This document shows positions 1 to 5,580 of a DNA stretch of 8,897 nt, piece by piece. The position numbers were made by a program, and so were the translations under genes. Source of the DNA: an uncultured Atopobium sp. (GTDB lineage Bacteria; Actinomycetota; Coriobacteriia; Coriobacteriales; Atopobiaceae); contig USKU01000050.1 in NCBI GenBank assembly GCA_900555335.1, positions 1 through 8,897 of the forward strand, read 5' to 3'. The notes below the pieces were generated by a model. That model made no database searches and had not been told where the DNA came from. It worked only from the letters and a program-made list of their open reading frames with translations. Within the stretch, counting starts at the first letter, position 1; each line of letters starts with the position of its first letter.

Positions 1-186
1 TTCAGGCTTAATGTTGTGCTGCTCCATAACACCATGAAGCACCTGCACAATACCTGCTGCGACACCCGCTTCAGCGGTGTGTGTGGTAGGTGTTTTAACC
101 GTGCCGATAATTTCGTACGTATCATTATCGATGGCAACAGCATCAGTAAATGTTCCGCCAACGTCGATTCCAATACGAACTTTCAC
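1..186 (-). CDS. Hydantoinase/oxoprolinase (HyuA-type) subunit, N-terminal fragment
   Basis: The gene starts at a GTG and runs off the left edge after 62 codons, so only the N-terminus is visible. The peptide begins MKVRIGIDVGGTFTDAVAID. The DVGGTFTD segment (residues 8-15) is the phosphate-binding loop typical of the hydantoinase/oxoprolinase N-terminal domain, an actin/HSP70-like ATPase fold. It is found in N-methylhydantoinase A, 5-oxoprolinase and acetone carboxylase beta subunits, which couple ATP hydrolysis to opening of cyclic amides or to carboxylation. An AGGAGG ribosome binding site lies at 191-196, four bases before the GTG, which supports this start. It follows the permease gene on the same strand, with a hairpin in the 95-bp gap, suggesting the permease brings in its substrate. 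The actual substrate cannot be told from this fragment. Confidence 0.85.
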   Translation of the reverse strand, partial: MKVRIGIDVGGTFTDAVAIDNDTYEIIGTVKTPTTHTAEAGVAAGIVQVLHGVMEQHNIKPE

Positions 187-234
187 GTTTCCTCCTCGAT
201 TTACAGCAATCTATCAGCTGCAAAGATAAAACGA

Positions 235-268
235 GGCGAGAAGACCACAACAAGAGGGTCTTCTCGCC
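235..268 (-). terminator. Strong hairpin between permease and hyuA-like gene (terminator or attenuator)
   Basis: Two perfect 12-base arms (235-246 and 257-268, GGCGAGAAGACC and its complement) enclose a 10-base loop. Read on the minus strand, the stem is followed by a T-rich but interrupted tract (TCGTTTTATCTTT), so it looks like an intrinsic terminator of moderate strength. It begins 13 bases after the permease stop codon and lies upstream of the hyuA-like ribosome binding site. It could end the permease transcript or let only part of the transcription through to the next gene. Confidence 0.7.
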
Positions 269-281
269 CCAAGGTCAGAAC

Positions 282-1583
282 TTAGAAGTACAGAACACCA
301 GACAGAATTACACCAACGATGGAAACTGCCCAGAGGTAAGGAAGCATCTTACGAGTAACGGTGTTGACGTCAACCTCGCAGAAGTTTGCAGTCCAAACGT
401 TCTGAGTGTTGGTTGGGTCGCCACCTGCCTGGATGCGCTCTGCAGACAGGAATGCACCCATGACAGCAAGAGGATTCAAGGTGTTCAGGCCAATGATTAG
501 AGCTGCGATACCAGAACCAAGACCAAACATGTTCATAGGTCCACGATACAGAGCCAATGGCGAAAGAACCGCAAAGAAGATGATGTATGCAACAAGGTTC
601 TGTGGCATGATGCCGAGCAGGAATGGGTTAAGAACTGCCTTAACCGTTGGGTTGGTAACTGCAAGGTAAAGAATACCAATGCCAACCATCAAGATAATTG
701 CAGGACCAGCGTCGGTTACGCCGTCATAGCAAGTCTTTGCAAGAAGGTTCATTGCCTTGCTAAAGCTCTTGGAGGTAAACAGTAGGCACCACAGAATACC
801 AACGGTAAATGCTGGGGTAACAGGAACCTTCAAGAAAGCAACAAGCACAATAGGAATCAGTGGAGTCAACATTGCAAGACCACCAGCAACACCGGTGAGC
901 TGCTTGGAGTTGCTCTGCTCAGCAACTGGGGCGCTGAAGGCAAACTTAATGCCGTTACGCTTGAACTCAACAACAATCATGATCAAAGTAGCAATACCAG
1001 TTGCTACAGCTAGATAGACCTCAAAGCCCTGGACCTGAGCAATATCAAGGTTGAAGAGCTTAGCAAAGGTTGTCCAGTTTGCAATATTGAGTGCCAAGCC
1101 AGTGGTGAATGACATCAAGAAGATACATGCTGCACTAGCTGCGGGAACACCAACAGAAATCAAAATTGGCAGAACAATTGAGCCAACCATGATGATGGAA
1201 CCCAAGCCAGAAAGTGTAGTAAAGAGAACAGCAACTGCAACAGACATAATCAAAGTGATTACCAGGGGCTTATCGCCACCAAGCTCTGCACTTTTCTTGA
1301 TGATTGTCTCGGTAACACCAGTTTTGTTCATAAGCTGACCCAACCATGCGCCAAAAATAACAGCCATGATTGCAGCGCCCATGCGAACGGTACCAGCCTC
1401 AAATACTGATGTCAGCCAGCCAATTTCTTTTCCGTCACCATCTTTTCCAAACATTGGAACGCCTGCGATGACACAAATCAAAATGGCCATCAGTGGCAGG
1501 GCAAGCAGAGTTGGGATCTTCTTAGTCATCATCAATGCAGCTACAGCCACAAAGACCACGAGGATCAAAATACCCTGAACCAT
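282..1583 (-). CDS. Ion-transporter superfamily permease (GntP/citrate-transporter-like), 433 aa
   Basis: This is a very hydrophobic 433-residue integral membrane protein with roughly 11-13 predicted helices, for example residues 4-19, 22-42, 66-84, 106-125, 127-145, 147-169, 187-206, 233-252, 291-310, 325-345 and 414-432. The arrangement, including the loop GAWLGQLMNKTG (78-89) followed by long Ser/Gly/Thr-rich helices, resembles GntP/CitMHS-type secondary carriers of organic acids. A polar C-terminal loop, AGGDPTNTQN (386-395), may form part of the substrate path. The ATG has a strong AAGGAGG site four bases upstream. No soluble ABC-type partner is nearby, which suggests an ion-coupled single-component carrier. 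Its place between a ROK-like regulator and a HyuA-type enzyme suggests it imports that enzyme's substrate. The family call is by overall pattern and the substrate is unknown. Confidence 0.75.
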   Translation of the reverse strand: MVQGILILVVFVAVAALMMTKKIPTLLALPLMAILICVIAGVPMFGKDGDGKEIGWLTSVFEAGTVRMGAAIMAVIFGAWLGQLMNKTGVTETIIKKSAELGGDKPLVITLIMSVAVAVLFTTLSGLGSIIMVGSIVLPILISVGVPAASAACIFLMSFTTGLALNIANWTTFAKLFNLDIAQVQGFEVYLAVATGIATLIMIVVEFKRNGIKFAFSAPVAEQSNSKQLTGVAGGLAMLTPLIPIVLVAFLKVPVTPAFTVGILWCLLFTSKSFSKAMNLLAKTCYDGVTDAGPAIILMVGIGILYLAVTNPTVKAVLNPFLLGIMPQNLVAYIIFFAVLSPLALYRGPMNMFGLGSGIAALIIGLNTLNPLAVMGAFLSAERIQAGGDPTNTQNVWTANFCEVDVNTVTRKMLPYLWAVSIVGVILSGVLYF

Positions 1584-1603
1584 GTTTCCTCCTTAGGAAC
1601 ACA

Positions 1604-1642
1604 TTGTTTGATAGCAAGTGCAGCTATCTCTCCTTCAAACAA
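1604..1642 (-). promoter_or_regulatory. Leader hairpin upstream of the permease ribosome binding site
   Basis: On the minus strand the arm TTGTTTGA (1635-1642) pairs with TCAAACAA (1604-1611). A nested 6-bp stem (GATAGC 1623-1628 with GCTATC 1610-1615) has a 7-base loop. Together they can form one long hairpin with a bulged AAGGAGA on its 5' side. It ends nine bases before the AAGGAGG ribosome binding site of the permease. No T-tract follows, so it is not a normal terminator. It could influence mRNA stability or translation initiation, or be a DNA operator. The structure is seen; the role is inferred. Confidence 0.5.
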
Positions 1643-1654
1643 CCTACACGTACT

Positions 1655-1684
1655 TCTATAGGTGCATAAGCACCATGTTGACGA
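1655..1684 (-). promoter_or_regulatory. Putative permease promoter with an embedded palindrome
   Basis: On the minus strand TCGTCA (1679-1684) and TATAGA (1655-1660) are separated by 18 bases and match the sigma-A -35 and -10 boxes at four of six positions each. The spacer contains GGTGC-ATAA-GCACC (1661-1674), a palindrome sitting exactly between the two boxes, a classical place for a repressor operator. Transcription would start near 1648, giving a leader of about 65 bases that includes the hairpin at 1604-1642. The match is modest and the call is tentative. Confidence 0.4.
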
Positions 1685-1706
1685 CTTTGATGAGCAGACA
1701 AAGTCG
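1682..1706. repeat. Perfect 8-bp inverted repeat upstream of the permease promoter
   Basis: CGACTTTG (1682-1689) and CAAAGTCG (1699-1706) are perfect complements across a 9-base loop. The left arm overlaps the proposed -35 box of the permease promoter. It could be a regulator binding site or an RNA hairpin at the end of the regulator transcript. No T-run follows on either strand, so it is not a standard intrinsic terminator. Confidence 0.5.
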
Positions 1707-1751
1707 AGAAACACCTTTGTTCCAGCGCAGCACATAGCGTACTACTTCCCC

Positions 1752-1819
1752 GCAAGTACCTTGCTGATTTCTTACGCAAGCCTTACCGATTTCTTGCACA
1801 TGACCTGCGTAAGTCTTAC
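1752..1819. repeat. Cluster of short palindromes built from CTTRC/GYAAG half-sites
   Basis: Three short dyads lie in 68 bases: GCAAG-TAC-CTTGC (1752-1764), GCAAG-C-CTTAC (1776-1786, one mismatch) and GTAAG-T-CTTAC (1809-1819). Further half-sites CTTAC (1771-1775) and CTTGC (1793-1797) lie between them, and GATTTCTT is repeated at 1767-1774 and 1788-1795. CTTACGCA (1771-1778) also pairs with TGCGTAAG further right. The cluster lies in the non-coding gap between the regulator and the permease, upstream of the permease promoter. It may be a multi-site operator or a folded RNA; no protein is assigned. Confidence 0.45.
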
Positions 1820-1826
1820 CAAATAC

Positions 1827-2888
1827 CTACGCCGAACTTACTGGATGCCAGCCAGAAACAAGTACTTGTTTCCAAAGCTGGACAGTTTCTGGACAAAGAC
1901 ACGCAAATCTTAAAGCAGAAACAGCATCTCTCAGTAAGTTTCTTGAAGTCATTCTTGTTACGATCAGTTTTGGAAATTCGTCAAACTGAGCAAATTTTTG
2001 CACCAAAAACGCGGGAGTGGACAATGCCTTATTTAGCGTATCTGTCTTAAGCGAAGAGATGGAAGTATCTTCTTCAGGTACAGATACAACTACAGCGTCA
2101 ACAGAAAAAAGACTCTGAACGGCGCTTATAAGATTCATTAATGCATCAAGCTTCAAACCATCTGAGGTAACAAGCTGCTGAGTAATATCTGCATTTAGTC
2201 CTTCTTTCATTGGAAGAGGAGCGTTATCGCAAACAACTTGAGCCACAACTCGCGGTCCAAATGAAAGATGTAAGTACGAAGAAACGCCCTCAATGTTGTC
2301 CGTGCTCTCAACATGCGAAAGCACAAAATCACTCTGCTCAAACTGCTTCACCACTACCCTGAAGGTGCTCTTTAATGCTTGTACCAGAGAAATTGTTGCC
2401 GAATCATGGCCCGTTGAATACATGACGGAAAGCTCTGATTCCAGCACATCGCCTTCAAGCAAAACTCCAATTCCCTTAAGAATTGCGCCATCAACAATCA
2501 GCTCAGTAAGAGCAGCTTCAATCCCCTCAAGAAGGGTTTCTCCCGAAGGAGCTTCTTCTGACAGCGTGATGCGGGCGTGCTCGTTAAGAGTCATGTCCAC
2601 GAGTATAAGTTCCTGACTCTGGCGAGAAACTCTGACGAGTCCCAAGAGGCCAAATTTTGGAGCAAGTTGCAGAAGTGTCTTTGATCTACCTGCAGTTACT
2701 ACGCGTTCTGAACTTTCTTCAACCATTTTTGACTGAAGCAAGTCTTGGACAATAGTAGTAACGGTACTGGGAGAAAGAGATAATTCACGTGCCAATTCAA
2801 CACGAGACAGAGCGTTTTTCTCGCACAGTGCTTGAATAACAGCGCGTTTATTGGAATATGCAATATCTTTAGTGCTGACAATTGACAT
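1827..2888 (-). CDS. ROK-like transcriptional regulator with degenerate sugar-kinase domain, 353 aa
   Basis: The N-terminus (residues 11-75) is a winged helix-turn-helix of the kind that opens ROK repressors such as NagC, Mlc and XylR: NKRAVIQALCEKNALSRVELA, then LSLSPSTVTTIVQDLLQ and a GRSK wing. The remainder follows the ROK layout: beta strands at 81-100, GIGVLLEGDV (139-148) where GxGVPGxV is normal, YLHLSFGPRVVAQVV (205-219) and AVSALRFACL (322-331). The DxGGT phosphate loop is replaced by VRVSRQ (85-90), and no CxCGxxGCxE zinc motif is present. It is shorter than the usual 380-400 residues. It probably binds DNA but is unlikely to phosphorylate or bind sugar in the standard way. The ATG has AGGAGG eight bases upstream (2897-2902). 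It lies upstream of, and in the same direction as, the permease and HyuA-type genes, which are its likely targets along with its own promoter. Confidence 0.8.
   Translation of the reverse strand: MSIVSTKDIAYSNKRAVIQALCEKNALSRVELARELSLSPSTVTTIVQDLLQSKMVEESSERVVTAGRSKTLLQLAPKFGLLGLVRVSRQSQELILVDMTLNEHARITLSEEAPSGETLLEGIEAALTELIVDGAILKGIGVLLEGDVLESELSVMYSTGHDSATISLVQALKSTFRVVVKQFEQSDFVLSHVESTDNIEGVSSYLHLSFGPRVVAQVVCDNAPLPMKEGLNADITQQLVTSDGLKLDALMNLISAVQSLFSVDAVVVSVPEEDTSISSLKTDTLNKALSTPAFLVQKFAQFDEFPKLIVTRMTSRNLLRDAVSALRFACLCPETVQLWKQVLVSGWHPVSSA
1855..1872. repeat. 18-bp perfect palindrome inside the regulator's last codons
   Basis: GAAACAAGTACTTGTTTC at 1855-1872 is its own reverse complement over all 18 bases, with no spacer. 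It lies in codons for the C-terminal residues KQVLVS of the regulator, upstream of the permease promoter. It may be a protein-binding site or an unspaced RNA stem, or chance. AAGTAC occurs again at 1754-1759, outside the gene. Confidence 0.55.
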
Positions 2889-2923
2889 ACGTGTCCCCTC
2901 CTCTCCATTTCTGCCTGTACTAC

Positions 2924-2946
2924 CTTATTTCGACTCTCGAAATAAG
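2924..2946. promoter_or_regulatory. ROK-type operator upstream of the regulator gene
   Basis: CTTATTTCGA (2924-2933) and TCGAAATAAG (2937-2946) are perfect 10-bp inverted arms around CTC. The TTATTTCG...CGAAATAA form closely resembles the operators of NagC/Mlc-type ROK repressors. It is centred 47 bases upstream of the regulator's ATG. A repressor bound here could block its own transcription, so autoregulation is the simplest reading. Binding by this regulator is inferred, not shown. Confidence 0.75.
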
Positions 2947-2985
2947 TCCATCAAACTGAGAAAGGAACGGGACTAACGGTATGAA

Positions 2986-3013
2986 ATTATCGCCAAATGG
3001 TCATGCTGAACAA
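2986..3013 (-). promoter_or_regulatory. Possible promoter of the regulator gene
   Basis: On the minus strand TTGTTC (3008-3013) and GATAAT (2986-2991) are 16 bases apart; GATAAT matches the -10 consensus at five of six positions. The operator at 2924-2946 lies about 40 bases downstream, in the transcribed leader, where a bound repressor could act as a roadblock. An alternative is TTGATG (2948-2953) as a -35, which would place the operator between the boxes. The sequence does not decide between them. Confidence 0.4.
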
Positions 3014-3035
3014 TTTTGAAAACAGTGCCGATTCT

Positions 3036-3833
3036 TTACGCCAACTCTTCCAGAATACGACGCATTTCTTTCTGAACGCCCTGCTCGGTGTTAGGTGCAA
3101 TGACCTTGGTGGCAATTGTCTTGAGCGCGTAGCGAGCGTTGTCCATAACGTACGCGGTGCCCGCATAACGCAGCATAGCGTAGTCGTTCATGGAGTCGCC
3201 AAAGACGGCAATCTGGTCGCGAGAAATGCCATAGTACCTGCGAATCTGCTCAAGTCCCGTAGCCTTGTTCACGCCACGAGGCACTACGTCAATCCAGGTC
3301 TCTCCAGAAGGCATGAACGAAAGCCTGTCGCCCATCTCGCGCTCAAGAATCATGGCCATGTCCATCGAGCGAGCCCTTGAATCGCAGCAAATAGCAGCCT
3401 TGATGATGCTGACGTCAGGTGAAGGCGGATCAAACACGCGCTCAGCATTTGGCAGGTCTTTGTCCAGCTCGCGCACAAACGAGCTCTGGTCATCCAGCAG
3501 ATACGTGTGCGTGCGGTCATAAACAACCAGGTGAATGCAGTCAAACTCGGACGTTAACTCAAACAGCTTACGGATAGAAGCTGACGAGAAAACCTCGCGG
3601 TCGATGACTTCGTTCTCTACATAGACCTGCGTGCCTAGCGAGGCCACGTAGTCAATCTTGTCTGCAACCGGCTCAAACAACCAGCGCAGCGTATCGTAGC
3701 GACGACCGGAGCTTGCAACAAAGTGAACACCACGTTTGTACAGCTCTTCGATCAGCTCAAATGTCTCTGGCGGAACCTCGGAATTCTGGTCCAGCAGCGT
3801 ACCGTCCATGTCCGATGCAATGAGTTTAATCAT
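3036..3833 (-). CDS. Cof-type HAD-superfamily hydrolase, 265 aa
   Basis: This is a cytoplasmic HAD phosphatase of the Cof (IIB) type, which typically removes phosphate from sugar phosphates, nucleotides or cofactor precursors using Mg2+. All four motifs are present: DMDGTLL (8-14; nucleophile Asp8, acid/base Asp10), SSGR (41-44), Lys190 in GVNKATGLE, and GDSMND (212-217), which holds the metal ligands. The segment between motifs II and III (about 80-180) is the IIB-type cap that sets substrate choice. The length is usual for the family. The start ATG is one base after the stop of the neighbouring HAD gene, and its GGAG ribosome site lies inside that gene's last codons, so the two are probably translationally coupled. 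The substrate cannot be predicted. Confidence 0.9.
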   Translation of the reverse strand: MIKLIASDMDGTLLDQNSEVPPETFELIEELYKRGVHFVASSGRRYDTLRWLFEPVADKIDYVASLGTQVYVENEVIDREVFSSASIRKLFELTSEFDCIHLVVYDRTHTYLLDDQSSFVRELDKDLPNAERVFDPPSPDVSIIKAAICCDSRARSMDMAMILEREMGDRLSFMPSGETWIDVVPRGVNKATGLEQIRRYYGISRDQIAVFGDSMNDYAMLRYAGTAYVMDNARYALKTIATKVIAPNTEQGVQKEMRRILEELA

Positions 3834-3834
3834 G

Positions 3835-4692
3835 CTAGTTCTCCATCATAAATCGGGGATTCTCCCCTGCTTTTGTTGCGCGCACCAGCTCGAGCAGGGC
3901 GTGCGCAACGCCGTCATCTGCAGATGCACCGACGTGATGCTTTGCTACCTGCTTGACCTCAGGAATTGCGTTTGCCACCGCCACCGAGTGCGGAACTTTA
4001 CTTAAAATCTCAACGTCATTCTCGCCGTCTCCAAAAACAAGCACCTCTTCTGGAGAAATGCCTGTTCTTTCCAGGAGCGTTTCAAAGCCAGACAGTTTGG
4101 ACACGCCCTTGGGAAGCACGTCAAACCACTGGGGAACTACCGACATGGTGTACACGTCTGGGCAGGCTGCGGCCACTTTCTGGCGACAGCGCTCCATGTC
4201 TTCCTCCGTGCCTGGACACGCAATTGTTGCGGCGACAAAATCGACGTCATCGGGGACTTGATCAACAATGCCCGAGACAAACACCAGTTTACGCTCGTAA
4301 TCGGCAAGAATATCTTTGTCCAGCGGGCCGACAACATAGGCCGGGTTAAAAAGGTTAGTTTTCTCTGGATAGCAGACCAAGAACATGTTCTTCTCGTCAG
4401 CAAGAGCATCTGCGACGCCCTGCAACGTTTTGTGATCAAAGATGGAGAGCGAGATAGTCTTGCCTTTGTACAGCACGCGCTTGCCCGTGGACATGACGCC
4501 CGTTTGCATGCACGCCTCGTCAAGGCTGAAGAGGCGCATCAGCTCAACGTAATCTCGGCCGGTACAAGGGCCAAACGCGATGTCCGTTTCTTCCAGGAGC
4601 GTGTGAATAGCCTTGCGCGTGAAGTCCGACACGCGTCTGTTGCCAAAAGGCACCAGCGTGTTATCCATATCAGATAAAACAAGCTTAATCAC
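3835..4692 (-). CDS. Second Cof-type HAD-superfamily hydrolase, 285 aa
   Basis: A second HAD hydrolase lies immediately upstream of the first. Its motifs are DMDNTLV (8-14; Asp8 and Asp10), CTGR (43-46), Lys199 in GVSKLSGFE, and GDGEND (221-226). Motif I has Asn where most Cof proteins have Gly (DxDGT), a tolerated change. The cap region differs strongly from that of the 265-residue neighbour, so the pair probably arose by old duplication and acts on different phosphorylated compounds. The gene starts with GTG (complement of 4690-4692), preceded by a weak GGGGGA, and both proteins open MIKL-SDMD. It is the first of the two coupled HAD genes. Function is known only at superfamily level. Confidence 0.88.
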   Translation of the reverse strand: MIKLVLSDMDNTLVPFGNRRVSDFTRKAIHTLLEETDIAFGPCTGRDYVELMRLFSLDEACMQTGVMSTGKRVLYKGKTISLSIFDHKTLQGVADALADEKNMFLVCYPEKTNLFNPAYVVGPLDKDILADYERKLVFVSGIVDQVPDDVDFVAATIACPGTEEDMERCRQKVAAACPDVYTMSVVPQWFDVLPKGVSKLSGFETLLERTGISPEEVLVFGDGENDVEILSKVPHSVAVANAIPEVKQVAKHHVGASADDGVAHALLELVRATKAGENPRFMMEN

Positions 4693-4732
4693 AAACGTCC
4701 CCCGTTACTGCATGCTGCGTAGCTGGGCAAAC

Positions 4733-4746
4733 GCGACGCGCGTCGC
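4733..4746. repeat. 14-bp perfect GC palindrome before the HAD pair
   Basis: GCGACGCGCGTCGC is fully self-complementary. Flanking GGGC (4725-4728) and GCCC (4747-4750 region) extend the potential fold. It lies in the 125-bp gap between the small membrane-protein gene and the GTG of the first HAD gene. It has no T-tract, so it is an RNA hairpin or binding site rather than a clear terminator. Confidence 0.4.
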
Positions 4747-4769
4747 AGCCCAAGCGGACGCAGCTCTAC

Positions 4770-4796
4770 GCCGAAGCAGCTTGAGCCGAAGCAGCT
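4770..4796. repeat. Short tandem repeat, 12-base unit at 15-base period
   Basis: GCCGAAGCAGCT occurs at 4770-4781 and again at 4785-4796, separated by TGA. It lies in the gap after the stop of the small membrane-protein gene. The 15-base period is a multiple of three, so it could be a relic of coding sequence, but no open frame here is convincing. Confidence 0.45.
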
Positions 4797-4817
4797 CCAA
4801 ACTGCGGCGTTGCACTT

Positions 4818-5360
4818 CTACCTAGTTGAACTATGTGCCAAGACGTCAAAGCGATCAATCTTGAGCAACACTTGGTCTAGTCCAATCATACCCGAGAGAC
4901 GCACCTTTGACGTGTCCGAAGTCCAAATTAGAAGATCTCTAAATCCCGAACCTCGACGGCCGCCAACCCACTCCATACGCTTAATGTCCTGGTAATTGAT
5001 GGTAATCTCGTGTCCAAGGAACGGGACCATAACCATCTCATCGTCAAACAGCGAGACTTTGTAGCGACTCAAGATGTACCACGCCATAAACATGACAACC
5101 GAGAAGGACGCAAAAAACGCCATAACAATGTCTGGGTTTGGTGTGAACACGTTAACGTAGCAGAGCCAGCCGAGAATAACTGCGATTGCACTAACAAATG
5201 CCATGTCAATAATGAGCGAACGTGTAAGCGCGGCAGGAGTCACGTAGGTATCGTGGTGGCTGTGGCGGCGCTCGGAAATTCCAACGTTTCCCGAGTGCTC
5301 TAAAACCGCAGCTACGACGGGTGCCGCAACGACAACAATTCCAAAAAACACTGCGAGCAT
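4818..5360 (-). CDS. Small membrane protein with three helices and a C-terminal beta-rich domain, 180 aa
   Basis: I do not recognise a named family. From the chosen ATG, an N-terminal hydrophobic helix (residues 2-20) is followed by a His/Arg-rich linker (ERRHSHHDTY, 30-39), two more helices (48-72 and 77-98), and then a soluble tail of about 80 residues. The tail, KVSLFDDEMVMVPFLGHEIT and onward (101-175), alternates short beta strands around YQDIKRMEW (123-131) and ends in a helix. This resembles the small PH-like domains attached to bacterial membrane proteins. A longer reading from a TTG at 5393 is possible, but the ATG at 5358-5360 has GGGAGG five bases upstream, so I use it. It lies upstream of the HAD pair on the same strand and may share a transcript with it. 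Confidence 0.7.
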   Translation of the reverse strand: MLAVFFGIVVVAAPVVAAVLEHSGNVGISERRHSHHDTYVTPAALTRSLIIDMAFVSAIAVILGWLCYVNVFTPNPDIVMAFFASFSVVMFMAWYILSRYKVSLFDDEMVMVPFLGHEITINYQDIKRMEWVGGRRGSGFRDLLIWTSDTSKVRLSGMIGLDQVLLKIDRFDVLAHSSTR

Positions 5361-5411
5361 TGCGACCTCCCTTACTCCGTGAAAAAAGAACAATGACCCT
5401 TCATAATTATG

Positions 5412-5459
5412 CTACGCCCCTGCTCACCATTTTGTTGACAAGGTTGAGCGGGGGCGTAG
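5412..5459. repeat. 15-bp inverted repeat between pepT and the small membrane-protein gene
   Basis: Arms 5412-5426 (CTACGCCCCTGCTCA) and 5445-5459 are complementary over 15 bases with a single G-T pair, around an 18-base loop that itself contains TTGT-TG-ACAA (5433-5442). It begins about 120 bases past the pepT stop and ends about 50 bases before the next start. There is no clear T-run on the minus strand, but CATAAT (5406-5411) abuts one arm. It could be a transcript-end hairpin or a regulatory site. Confidence 0.55.
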
Positions 5460-5580
5460 ACGGTAGAAATCTAGCTATGAATGGCAAAGCTGCACGTCAA
5501 ACGGTCGTGCGCGGCGCGGCGGCGCGGTCAGCGCAGGTGCAGCGGCGTGGCGGCTCGCGTGCGATGCGGGTACGACGGCG

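Noticed and set aside
1752..1819. CRISPR-like array
   Set aside because: The repeated elements are only 5-11 bases long, irregularly spaced and in alternating orientation, with no uniform repeat-spacer pattern.
3953..4677. Several plus-strand open frames antisense to the 285-residue HAD gene
   Set aside because: They overlap a gene with complete HAD motifs, lack ribosome sites and show no domain features.
5361..5393. TTG start for the small membrane protein
   Set aside because: The ATG 33 bases downstream has a clear GGGAGG five bases before it; the TTG has none.
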